A stretch of 64,000 bases of DNA from positions 12,338,001 through 12,402,000 of the forward strand of contig NC_066287.1 in the NCBI RefSeq assembly GCF_905404315.1. The letters run 5' to 3'. Of the stretch, positions 42,573 to 53,700 are shown in pieces (the first letter of the stretch is position 1; each line of letters opens with the position of its first letter). A model generated the notes under the pieces. The model was not told the origin of the DNA, searched no databases, and saw only the letters and a list, made by a program, of their open reading frames with translations. The stretch comes from Leptidea sinapis (Eukaryota; Arthropoda; Insecta; Lepidoptera; Pieridae). The position numbers and the translations under genes were made by a program.

Positions 42573-44555
42573 AAATACAACAAGTGTCACTAAAGCGGTA
42601 TGCGGGAATTAGTTCACCATAAAATTACAACAAGTAGCGTGACCTCTCCGTCCAACAGTCCGACTTACACTGCCACCCGTCGCCCGCGCACGGACCTGCC
42701 CATGCGAATTTATATACAAAACAAGGTCTAGTTATTTTTATTTTATTTGGGAAACTTACAGCAATTTTTACAAATTATAGACAACAAATAGAAAGAAATA
42801 TAAATGCTAATTACAAGCTTCTACATATGTTTTTAAATTGCTTAAGCTCAGATTAATATATAAAATCTAACCTTATTAAGTCATTATATTGAGTCGCCAC
42901 TTTGTGAAGAATATCTAGCCATAAATTTATGCGAAAGAAAAATACTGAAATTCAATGCCGTTTAGAAGTAGTTACAAAAATTCGAACAAAAAAGGCTTCA
43001 CTTTCAGATTTTTTTCATCTATTTATTATAAGAATAATTTCAAACATTCAAACTAAAATATAAAGTCGAATAAATAACATATATTTTTTTTGTTCATTTA
43101 TATTCACACAATAATGACGCGAACCCATAAGATTTTCCCCTACCAAAGAGTGCCCAACGCTGCTAAAGAAGATTTCACTTCAAAAATTACTGAATTTCTT
43201 TGCTGAGTCACGATAGTGAAGCCATAGTAAAAAGCATTTAAGCCTGACGTTTTAAAATGATCAGTACATATATATACCATACTGAATAAAGACTTTTTTC
43301 AGATTATTATATCATGACTTGTTAAAAAAGGCCATAAAACATATCGCGGCCTTCTAATTATAATATTCATTACGTAACTCATACTTAATAACTTGAAGGC
43401 AAACGAAGAAGTAAATATAATAAATCACAAGTAAGCTAAGCAATCGGCAGTTGAAGTTTGAAGTGTGAGTAGATTACGGAGTGAAGGGCAAGGCCACGGG
43501 GTCGTCGACCTGGCTATTTAGGGACGGAGAATTCCGCTCCCGATCACTCACATACCACTCACTATTCAGTAATAACTCACAAGTGACCACCAATACGACA
43601 CTCTAAAGTGTACGGCGCGGAAATTTACACGGCAAACGGCCTATGGCGCTGAAATAAATAAAAAAGTAAAAATGTATTTCTTTTTAGAAAGAAGTACATT
43701 CAAAGAATAATTATGTATAATATAAACACTAGTCTTTATAAATACGTGGGTGTTAAAAATAAAGAGCTATTTAGTTCATAATATGTTGGACACAGAGAAG
43801 CGTGGCGGCCTAACATAGCTAGTGAATATAAAAACAAAACATGTCAACACTTAGCTAAATGGGCAAGCTAGAAAATTAATAAAATATATGGGGAAACATA
43901 CTAAAAAGTAATTAAAATACAATTTTTAATCGACAATCACTAGTTCTTATTTAAAGAAACCTTTTATCTAACAATGAGGATAACTTTTAAGTGTAATAGC
44001 TTACAATAACAAATTGAAAAAAAAATATATAATTATATATTCATATTTGCTAAATTAAAATAATTTAAGAGAATTTATTTAGTAACGCTATCAAATCGTA
44101 AATGGCTATACCTTATTATAAAATTAAATCCTTCTAATGGGAGCAATCCTTCCAGCTAATAATTCTGAGAAACGTTTGTTGCTAAGGTAACAGTGAAGGT
44201 AGTTTGAAGGTCATTACTAAACTTTGAACGAATATAAGTTTTTTTTAATTATTATCATATTTTAGAATAATTAGGAGATGAGTAAATATTAATTGGTAAA
44301 AATAAAATAAAAAATCCCTGGATTTAGAATCCCTGGAGAGGTTTTAACCTCTGGGTGTATTTTGTAAGCGGTATCAAATCATTGGAGAGATGTATTTTTT
44401 TTCAGATTTTAGATATTATTGTAGGTTATGTTTTTACAAAATGGTTTATTAGAAGAGCTTGACCAAACTATTGACCAAATTTATATGGACTTTGGACTAA
44501 GTGCTGACCAACATTGATCATACATCACTTTATTACATTTTATTCCAATCAGTTA
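42573..44555. other. Gene-free interval with two GC-richer patches
   Basis: Patches at 42,630-42,710 and 43,480-43,640 stand out from AT-rich surroundings but hold no recognisable exon. The rest is simple AT-rich DNA. Confidence 0.45.
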
Positions 44556-44732
44556 ATGTTATGTTTTCAAAGAAAAAGTTTTTCAGGGTCTAAAAATCAG
44601 AAATTCATAAATTCGTCTAAAAACTCGTTTGGCCTCAACGGCCTCTCTCTTCTTGTATTTTCTTCTCACGAGCTCTACTTTTTTCGAACATTTGGTAGAT
44701 TCAGTAATTTAAAAGAAATATTTATAGTAAAG

Positions 44733-44800
44733 CGATTCAAAAGAGCTTATTTTAAGCCAAATTGAATAAAGGTTGTTTGGCTGTGACTTTGACTTAGGCA
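44733..44800 (+). repeat. Retroelement 3' tail, pair with 33,128-33,195
   Basis: It ends attgaataaaggttgtttgg and gactttgactt, a LINE-like 3' end. Upstream coding remnants cannot be read with confidence. Confidence 0.4.
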
Positions 44801-45289
44801 CCTACTCGAGCATATACCGTTTAATATAAATTCATGATGCGATGTTAAGTACGCAGTAAGTCGGCCGCCGCCCTCACAATAATTAACAAGAGGTGTTAAT
44901 AAAACCAAGTACGTGATAAATAACGAACCACTGGTGTTGTGAATAATTTTCACTCATTTATATTGATATTCTTGATTCACGAATAATGTCTCGCCTTCCA
45001 TTAGCATATAACTAGGTTATAACTTACAAGCTTGCAGTAATTTATTCAGCAGATTGAAATATTATGGAGAAATACCGGCAATTATGGAGAAATTGTATCA
45101 GAAAACTAGTTATGGATATTTGTTGCGAAAAATTGATTTTATGTATAGACGTAGTATAAGCAACTGTAGAAAAGGTTATCAAAAATGTCCCAGCTACGTC
45201 GTATACGAATATATTATCTTATACAGATAATAGAAAAAAATCATTCAAATTAACATCTTATTTCGTGGTAGTAATTTTCAAAGCCTCTA
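44801..45289. other. Gene-free interval
   Basis: No gene or repeat recognised. Confidence 0.5.
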
Positions 45290-45515
45290 GAAGTACTACT
45301 ACTGCTTTTAAAATCTAAACAATTTCATTTGTTAAAGAGCGAAACGTCAAGTCAATTTCCTAATATCTAATTATTGGGGCTGAGCAGGTTGTAAACTGTA
45401 AAGTAGGTCCTATCATATCCTATCATATCCGAGAGGTCATAAGGTCAAGTCCTGCATCGTTGATAAATTTTGGCTACAAATTTAATTTGTATAAATAATA
45501 ATACCTAGTAATAGT
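45290..45515 (+). repeat. tRNA-derived repeat S, forward copy
   Basis: In the same order as the copy at 27,948-28,288 (there reversed): cctctagaagt, gtcaagtcaatttcctaata, ttggggctgagcaggtt, aactgtaaagtaggtcct, then a worn tRNA-like part ending ggtcaagtcctgcatcgttg and the tail caaatttaatttgtataaat. Part of the tRNA-like region is replaced by a tcctatcatatcctatcata duplication. Confidence 0.7.
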
Positions 45516-45519
45516 ATTA

Positions 45520-46630
45520 TTAATATCAACACAAGTGTGTGTGTTACTTCAGCATTGTAAGAAGGTTTTATTTGGTTGTTCCTCGAGGATATAAATTAGT
45601 TCTGCTTTGTCTATCTTCATCTTTATGAATTTATCTTCAGCTGTACATTACTATATATAATAGATAAAAAGTCAATCAAACTAATAACATAATTGAAGTT
45701 CTGATATAGCAGAGTCGTACAAGCGGAAAGCTCCGTTATGGAGGATATACACGTTGCAAGTACAGATCTGTGCGAATAGTAAATCGATCGCTTGAATTTA
45801 CAATTAGTGTAACGTGACAAGTATTTGACAGCGTAATAATCCAGGACTTTCACATTGTTGAGTATGAGAAAATAGGAATAGTATTATAGAAATAAAGTCC
45901 AATATATAAAGCTCGATTAAATTTAATATACACTGTAGAAAATATAAAGTCAAATTCCATGTAATAAGTCAATTTAATTTTTTTCTTATTTAAGTAAGAA
46001 CACTTACTTAATATCTTTTATCCTTTGTTCCATTTTCTTTCTAGGTAATGAAATTAGCGCCTTTATTCTTAAGTAGTTTCGACAAATAATAATTATCTGT
46101 TAAGCAATTCAAGTTAGTGCACTTAGGACTTTGGTCTTGACTACTTTTTAGTAGGGGACCGGATACCCTTCCTTGCCTCCCCTTGGTAAATGTAGTCAAA
46201 TAACTCTACAATTGCAATTGCACTTAACTTTATACTTCCTGTATATATGTCAATTATTGTCGAAGTACGTAGTAATAAGTTTGCGTACACTTAGCACTAA
46301 ATATCAATTAATGTCAACTTGTCACTTACACTCTTACTTGTCAGTGTGTATACCAGCCGTTACACAAGCGGTAGAACAGAAACGCGGAAGGCAAGTAGTT
46401 CCCACACGTGTGTTCATTAGTAGTTCTAGGGAAAAGTCGAGATGACGCTCGCGCTGGGAACGAAGCCATTATTGACACTGTAACCGCTGTATAAGGCATT
46501 TCGTGGTTGCATTTATTGTTTCGGAATTTCCAAACGAATCTTTATGATTCACGAGTTCAGTCTGTTCGTATGATGTTGTGTTAAACGTTCGTCTGTGTCT
46601 TCGGCGTCGGCTCTTTGGAGTCTGGGTCCG
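45520..46630. other. Gene-free interval
   Basis: AT-rich. A 90-codon ORF at 46,173-46,445 is not recognised. No element found. Confidence 0.45.
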
Positions 46631-46784
46631 ATTTTAAGTCCATTGAGTTCTCGTGGCAGTTTCGTCATTCTCGCATAAATTCATTCAAATCTATCACCCT
46701 CTTTCTTTTCAATTTCGTAACACATTAGTTTTGTACATTACTGGGATGATGTTATAAAAATATAATATATTCTTGACGTTGATG

Positions 46785-47130
46785 CTGCTGCTGATGTGGT
46801 ACTGCAAGGTATGGAACTCATTATTCCATCTTGCTCTGTATCTATCGGTGGCAGGTCTCAACCATGTGTTGACCGGTCCTGCAAAATAACCAATGGAAAT
46901 CACGTTGACGTCTGGCATTCTACTACCACGAATTTAGCAAGAAATTTCTTGCCTCGCACAGCCACTTTGTGGAATCAACTACAGGTTGCGGTTTTTCCGA
47001 ACAGATACGACTTAGGGACTTTCATGAAAAAAGCATACTCCTTAAAGGCCGGAAACACATCTCTTGACCCCTGATGGTTTTGGATGTCAATGGGCGGTTG
47101 CCTCACTTTTCCGTTTCCCCCTTCTTATAT
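46785..47130 (+). mobile_element. LINE family B, internally deleted
   Basis: It reads the segment after the endonuclease (VVLQGMELIIPSC-type, GGRSQPCVD) and then jumps to the C-terminus (HVDVWHSTTTNLARNFLPRT, LWNQ, FPNRYDLGTFMKKAY). It finishes with the 3' tail ccttaaaggccggaaacaca. Compared with the copy at 34,384, well over 1.5 kb between is missing, yet the frame stays open for 92 codons (46,796-47,074). It is dead as an element. Confidence 0.8.
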
Positions 47131-47397
47131 TAATATATGTATATATATGTGTACCCAACAATGGATTTGACAGTTTATTTTGTATATTTCTTTCAAATTT
47201 CCTCGTAATGTTTAATTTGGACCTAGGTTTTAGATAACGCGTTTTTCTAGGTTACTATTTTTTTTCTGTTAAGATAGTTTACTTTTGTACTGAGACGAGT
47301 CTCAGATTTTTTAATCAGATCTGCAGTTTTCCCATTGTCTCGACCGTATATTGTTTTAGGATTCTTAAATATTGAAAGGGAGTGTTAATAATAGGAG

Positions 47398-48350
47398 AAA
47401 TCGTCATAGAAAGCCCCTGGTGTGGGATGCGACTTGTACATACATACATTCAGGGCGGCACGAGCAGTGGAGGAATAGCCGAAATATAAAGCGGAGGAAA
47501 TATGTATCACTGAGTGATGGATAAATTGATAAATTGTCTGTTAAAACAAATATTTACAAAAATACAAAAAGAACACAGAGAGTCATATATCACACCATGC
47601 ACTTACACACATTATGATCAATAAAGCTGTGCATATTGCTGTGAAGCCCATGCATTGATTTTATAAGTCGAGGTGGAGTATTTAGAGAAATTTAATTATT
47701 ATATATGTATTTATATTTGGCGCAAAGGTTTTGCGGTTAAACTTAAATATTGGACGGAATCCGTATTTATTTTCTCCAAAGATATGACCTAATAATAATA
47801 CAATAGAATAGTTTATGACTACAATAAGCGTATTTAAGATGGGTAACAAAAGAGTCTCATTTTTTTATTACCATATTTCAGTACCATGGTCTGATTCTAA
47901 TACAAAAGACAATATCCGTGCTCTATGTAAAGGGGAATCAACAGGTAGAGTAACTTTACTTGGCGTGAGTGGACACGAAGGAGGTGAATGAAGAATGCAT
48001 ATATTGTCAGGATCAGAATCTAATATGGCTGTGAGCATATCCATAGCAATGTCTCTTTTATTCGGTATTGAAACAATGTGTCTTTTAGTTACAGGAGTTG
48101 TTAATGGACTGTAATTTAAAGCAGATAATTCAAATTTGTTATTCAAGCATTCACATTTATTAATTTTCCTGAGACTGACCTCTGTTTCTGTTTTGCTTTA
48201 GGTGACACAGTCGCTGGGTAATTTATTATTTTTTATCATTATTGCTAAAGCCTTCAAGTTTTATATTTGTTCCCTTTGGAGTGGAGGTGATGGGTCCTTG
48301 GGGTTCATCGGGACAAAAACTAAGTTATCCAGGAGAGGTAAGGCTACCAG
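47398..48350 (-). repeat. Dispersed repeat R2, copy 2, split by ~730-bp insertion
   Basis: The two halves, 48,256-48,350 and 47,398-47,522 in reverse, correspond to adjacent parts of the uninterrupted copy at 16,560-16,865. Matching words are gaaccccaaggaccca, ccaaagggaacaaatat, cctccgcttta and gctcgtgccgccctga. About 730 bp lies between. I see no clear inverted ends or target duplication for the insert. Confidence 0.7.
47868..48176 (-). other. Coding-like reverse-strand stretch, unrecognised
   Basis: An open frame of about 100 codons reads VSLRKINKCECLNNKFELSA, then NYSPLTTPVTKRHIVSIPNK, then AILDSDPDNICILHSPPSCP, ending HGTEIW and TAA. AATAAA overlaps the stop. The first in-frame ATG is at 48,054, so the 5' part needs a splice or is not translated. 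The Ser/Pro/Thr-rich, non-repetitive composition looks like real protein. No family is recognised. It lies in the insertion that splits R2, so it may be a transposed gene fragment. Confidence 0.35.
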
Positions 48351-48934
48351 CTTATCTATTTATTTATTTAAATTGCGTTACATGCGACTTAGTCACTAAA
48401 CAAAATTTTAGACTAAATTATCACATGCACCTCGTACTCGTAAGACATAGCAATGAACAACAGAGGGGCAGACATTCAAATGTTTTTTTTCTGTAAGTAT
48501 TCATTATTAAAATAGTAACTTTTTTCAAAAGTAACTTTTTCAAAGAATGAATTTTTTATATTGGTTCCGGCTTTTAAGTGTTCTGGTAAATTATTATAAA
48601 TTTTAACTGTTGAAGTTGTTGTTTAACTATTTGAAGTTGTGTCTAGAAAGAAAGAAGAACGAAAGGATGATTTTGAAAGGAGGCTCACTGAAGATTTAGA
48701 TTTTGATTGCAGACGAAGTAGAAGTATAAAAGATTGGAATCAGCAGCAAAAGAAGTTGTGTCTAGAAAGAAAGAAAAAAGAAAGGATGATTTTGATAGGA
48801 GGCTCACTGAAGATTTCCAGTCAAACATCAAGTTCTTCTGGAAATCCATCAAAACAGCCAGAGGGAAAACTTCTACCTCGGAGCTCAGTATAGTCAGGAG
48901 TTAAGATGGGAGCATTATAAGAGGAGAAGAATGT

Positions 48935-49636
48935 ATGCTAAAGAGATGGAAAGAGTATTTTGAAAGTTTGTTTGATAGAGAGGAAGTGCACGTCCAACAT
49001 CCGGCACCTTCTAGTGAAACTAATATAAATGTTGATGAAAGTGAGATAAGCATGGATGAAAAAGTGAAAGCATTGAAAAGTATGAGATTAGGTAAGGCTG
49101 CAGGGTATGACAGGATTACCGTCGAGATGCTGAGGGCTGGACAGGGCATAGCGGCTAGACAGCTGTACCGCCTTTTCAATTTGTGCTGGCGAAATGGGCA
49201 AGTACCAGGAGAATGGTGCAAAGCTGTAATCGTGCCATTGTATGAGGGAAAAGGATCACGGCAGGACTGCAGAAATTACCGCGGTATAAGCCTTCTCAGC
49301 GTCGTCGGTAAATTGTATGCGAATGTGTTGATTGAAAGAGTTGTGAATGAAACAGATGAAAAGGTATGGGATGCACAAGCGGGATTTAGAAGGGGAATGG
49401 GATGTACGGATCAGGTCTTTTCCATGCGGTGCATAGCCGAAAAGTATTTGGCTAAAAACAAGAAGGTCTATTGCGCGTTTGTGGATCTAGAAAAGGCCTA
49501 TGATAGAGTGGCGAGAAATGAATTGTGGTCAGCATTGTCCGCGAACGGTGTGAGCAATGTCCTCATACGAGCATTGCAATCTCTTTATAGGGATTCTAGT
49601 GCTCGTGTAAGAATAAACGGGGCAAAAAGTGTCTAA
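48935..49636 (+). pseudogene. RTE-type reverse transcriptase, open 233 codons
   Basis: Segments in order: LKRWKEYFESLFDREEVHVQ, KVKALKSMRLGKAAGYDRIT, VPGEWCKAVIVPLYEGKGSR, DCRNYRGISLLSVVGKLYAN, AQAGFRRGMGCTDQVF, and motif A CAFVDLEKAYDRV with both Asp present. The frame ends soon after ARVRING. Motifs B to D, including YADD, are deleted, and sequence resumes at AVHEGVLVPTL- and MHGSE-like codons. The fragment lacks an active centre. It is among the better preserved coding stretches in the window. Confidence 0.85.
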
Positions 49637-49980
49637 TATGGCTCGTTTGGCTGTGCATGAGGGGGTGTTGGTTCCAACACTCATGCACGGAAGTGAATAA
49701 ATGCAGTTGAGATGAGAGCATTGAGAAGTATGATAGGAGTTAAACTGAGTGACAGGATAAGAAATAATGAGATAAGGAAACGTTGTGGTCTGAAAGAAGA
49801 TGTTGTGACAAAGGTATGCTGAGATGGTTTGGCCATGTCGAGAGAATGAATGAAGAACGATTGACGAAGAAAGTGTATAAGGCCAGTGTGAATAAAAGTG
49901 TTGGAAGGGGTAGACCTAGGCGGACGTTTCGAGATCTTGAAAAAAGGCCAGGTCAAGAAACCGAAGAGCATGTATGAAAG
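49637..49980 (+). pseudogene. RTE-type C-terminal region
   Basis: In changing frames it reads NAVEMRALRSMIGVKLSDRI, NEIRKRCGLKEDVVTKV, then MLRWFGHVERMNEERLTKKV and GRGRPRRTFRDL, the usual end of these proteins. Frameshifts near 49,700 and 49,815 separate the pieces. Confidence 0.75.
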
Positions 49981-50093
49981 GAATAATGAAAGTGGCGAAG
50001 CGAAACAAGTATATAATGATTGTAGCAAGTGGAAAGAAATGGTCTCTGCCTACCCCTACGGGAAAGAGGCGTGATTATATGTATGTATGTAGT

Positions 50094-50440
50094 TTGCAAA
50101 AGATTATTTTTATAGCGAGGTGTGTTGTGATGGGGTGCATCCTATGATTTTTGTGCAAATTGACGTGTTTTCGTACAAACTTACATATTTCGAGTAAATA
50201 TATATGTATATATGCACGGTAATGTTAGGATATTTAGTTTGAGTATGAAAATAAGTTTTGCAGCTTACTCTTTGTGATATATTTGTAAGCACTCGAATAC
50301 ATCTTTTCTGTAAAATGTGTATCTACACTGTTGCTCCACAGTATGACAATGTTTTATTGTAATTTAAATTATGTGTAAATAATCTGAATATTATTACTTA
50401 ATGAAAATATAACAAACAATAAGTATCTATATATATATGT
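50094..50440. other. Gene-free interval
   Basis: AT-rich with short TA/TATG runs. Nothing recognised. Confidence 0.5.
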
Positions 50441-50442
50441 AT

Positions 50443-50729
50443 ATGTCGTAGTCAACAACGTTGCGCCACGAATGAGCACAAAGATATTTCGCTACTCATC
50501 TTGGCTCGGGTGAGTTCGGCGTGCGGTGCGAGTGCAGTCGAGATCGGACGCCGGCCGAGCACCGAGCAGGCTGTCAGGGAAGAACAATAGAGCGAGGCGG
50601 TTGTGTCGCACGCGCAAGACGCGAACAACATATGCCTATTACAATATCATAAGACATTGTGAAGTATATCAATTACAAGTGTAACGTTTATGAGACTGTG
50701 TTTTACTTGCTGTCGTGTTCAACGCCCAC
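50443..50729 (+). other. GC-rich patch, possible solo LTR
   Basis: A sharply bounded GC- and CpG-rich patch (50,500-50,635) in otherwise AT-rich DNA. The larger unit begins tgtcgtagtcaacaacgttg and ends gtgttcaacgcccaca, so it has the TG...CA ends of an LTR. An arthropod-initiator-like gtgcagtcgag lies inside the patch. The flanks show no target duplication that I can see. The alternative is a host promoter or first exon, with a ggctcgggtgagt donor-like word at 50,503-50,515. Confidence 0.35.
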
Positions 50730-50739
50730 AAAAAAAAAG

Positions 50740-53700
50740 GAACAACCACGAGGATCCTGACTACGTGAATGGCCTTGGTCCGTCATATATTTATAAAATC
50801 GTGTCACTTAGTCTATACGCTAGTACATTCAAAGCACAGATTTGAAGTCTGTTATTAATAGATTATTTTTGGTGAATATTAAAGACCTTAAATTGAACAG
50901 TCATTCAAACAGAACCACATATTACAGCTATAGACATTGCTTCCCTGACATATGAAAACTAACACAGATATTATTATAATTCTCACACTTAGATATTATT
51001 ATAATTCTCACACTTATATGATAATGAGTCATACACTTTTAATAGGTTAGTAATATACAAATTGAAAGGAAAGATCTTTATAATGTTATACAAACTTACA
51101 GGTGGTACAAATATATACATCACTTGTGAAAGGGGAAAAATAAAACAACTTACGAATAAATTGATTCATATTGTGTTTTTGTCCAATCTAAATAAATAAA
51201 ATGATAGAGGTTTTCATTTGTGAGCGCATCTACTCGATATATTTCAATTAAATCTTCTAAGCTTTATTCCTTAGACCCATGGCCCTGATCTATAAAAAAA
51301 TTTTCACTATCATCATTAAATATAAACATTTTCTACAATAAAGTATTACTTTTATACTATTTATATCTATATTTCCACCTATGTATTGATGGACTCATCA
51401 CGATATCTCTGGAACCATAAGGCGTAGAGACTTGAAATTTGGTAGGAATATTCCTTTCGCGAGTCAGCTGAGAACGGATTTTATGAAATTCTACCCGCAA
51501 GAGTTTTTATACGCTTTATATTAGCCTCACTTATATACTCATACACTATTAAATACTTGAAATGAAAATGAAAAAATACCACGAATACGAACTGACATAC
51601 TAATTTCATGCTTTTATGATTTACTTATATTAAGAAAATAAAAATATAATTCGTAGGGTTATTACCCTTACTGGGTAACCTAATAAGGTTCAAACTATGT
51701 TCCTTATCGGAAACCAGAGTCTTAATCTGGTTTAGAAAAATTTGATTCAACTTCACCCCTACTCCGCGGCCGGTGGTAATGCGACATCCGATAGAGGACG
51801 AATTTACTTTAAAATTTTAAGAATATAGTGTTTACGTAGATCAGTTATAAAACGGTTTATGGGAATTTTTAATACCTGGTGTTGGGGTAAAAACTTTTAA
51901 CTGTATGCCTTTTCTTTTTTTAATTGGGTGAAATTCATAGATATCTTGTAACGATCTTTCCTGAAATTATTAAATAAAGTGATTTTATTGAATTATATAC
52001 ACATATAAGCATTATTTCTAAGCATGTATTTTGATTATTTTTCTATTGAACATTAATAATGTTAACAGTAAAGTTATTCTAAACCACAATCTTAAATTAG
52101 AGCGAGAAGATTGAGCTAGAAATTAATAAAGCAATTTGAGAGAGACAGAAAGAGTTCTGTTAGGATCTCAGCATATGCATACTCCTTGGAAGCCTAATGA
52201 TGAAAAGATAATAGGACCGTAATAAGTCTTATTGTTCGTGATATTAAAATCGTGTTTCAAAATGGCGTCGTTTGTTGTAATTCAGGTTTATTGTATTCAG
52301 TGACATAATAGAGGCCTTAGCATTGAATATCTAACAGCTATTGTTATCGTTTATAAAACTATAAAACCACAGTCATTTGTAGAATTGTAGCTTAGGTTAT
52401 ATTATTATAGTACAAATATTATGGTTTACACATAAATTTAGTTTCCAAGATGGCCGTTTTGGTTGTTGAATATAATTGCATTGTTACCTATTTAATAGCT
52501 ACTGTTAGGGAGAATTGTCCCGATACACAATAGTTCATTTCGATAAATATTATTATTGTAATAGTGGTTGAAATAAAAAAATATATAAATTTTATGAGAT
52601 AACCCTGAAAATAACCTGAAAATAAATTTCATTAGCACAAAGGAATTAGGTCGATAATTCTTTAATAAATATTTTCTCACGAATGTATTAAAACTTAATC
52701 AATAGATAACGTATAATAAATATAGCTGACATTACAATACCAAAAACATGATACAAATACAATAATATCTTAGAACGCCCGTTTAGAAAGGCTTATAAAA
52801 TCAAAAACATTAAAATTCAATAAATATTACTATTGAAATATGTAAATAATAAATTAGGTATTTAGTAGTAGGTTCTTAGGAACTTAAATCTACCTACTTA
52901 CTGCGCATTGAAATAGCGATATAATATTATTTTAGATTAAATGATTTTAGATATAATGATCAGTAATCTCTTTCTTTTCACAATTTCTAGTTAGATCGTT
53001 ACAAAAGGGTTGCTTAATCATGGTCAGGGTAAACTTGATTGAAGCGTTGAGGGCTGCGCAGGCGCAGGAACCGCGTCAAGATGGCGGCGAGGGTCAACGT
53101 TCTTGTGACTCATTTACAAGACTTGCTAGTATGATTCTTACTATAAATATTTTAAATTTTATGGCGAATTATTATACACAAACCAGATATATTATGTGGT
53201 ATTCTTGATTCATATTAAATCAATTTCGCAACCCATTCGCTAAATTCTCGTAATGATTTATATTTTTTTAATAAATAATTATGTTTTCTTTTACTTCATT
53301 TCAAATCATACTTTAATTAAATGAGGATGGGCTCTATATTTGACCAGTAAATTATAGCATTATGTTAAATATCTATAATAGATAATATTATAATATGTAA
53401 CAATAAATTTAATATGATATTTTTTAATATGACGGAATGAACAAAAGAATAACTCTGCTTTTCATGACATACAGCTTATTGCATTTTAGGAAAATATGTT
53501 TACAGTCATAACTAATATTTATTTTATTGATTTTCTTGCGCTTTCTCCGGGTGATGTCTTTTCCACTCTTCCCTTGCTTGCGTGATGAGTTTCTTTTACC
53601 ATCAAATGGATTAATAAATCGTGATTTTTTTTGTAAGAAAACTGCTATTCAGATATTAGTTTTGAATGATCATGTTCGTGTACTTCTATAAACAGATTCA

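Larger units (their letters stand above)
48633..50093 (+). mobile_element. RTE-type LINE (family E), 5'-truncated
   Basis: It has the linker upstream of RT, the RT core, an internal deletion, a C-terminal region and the 3' UTR ctgcctacccctacgggaaa, gaggcgtgat, ending in an (ATGT)n tract. The RTE clade is supported by the RT sequence and the tandem-repeat tail. A 121-bp segment at the 5' side is duplicated in tandem (48,633 and 48,754). Confidence 0.85.

Noticed and set aside
53020..53208. A 62-codon ORF with a GC-richer start.
   Set aside because: After about 35 codons it turns into AT-rich chance sequence; no homologous domain and no promoter or splice evidence.
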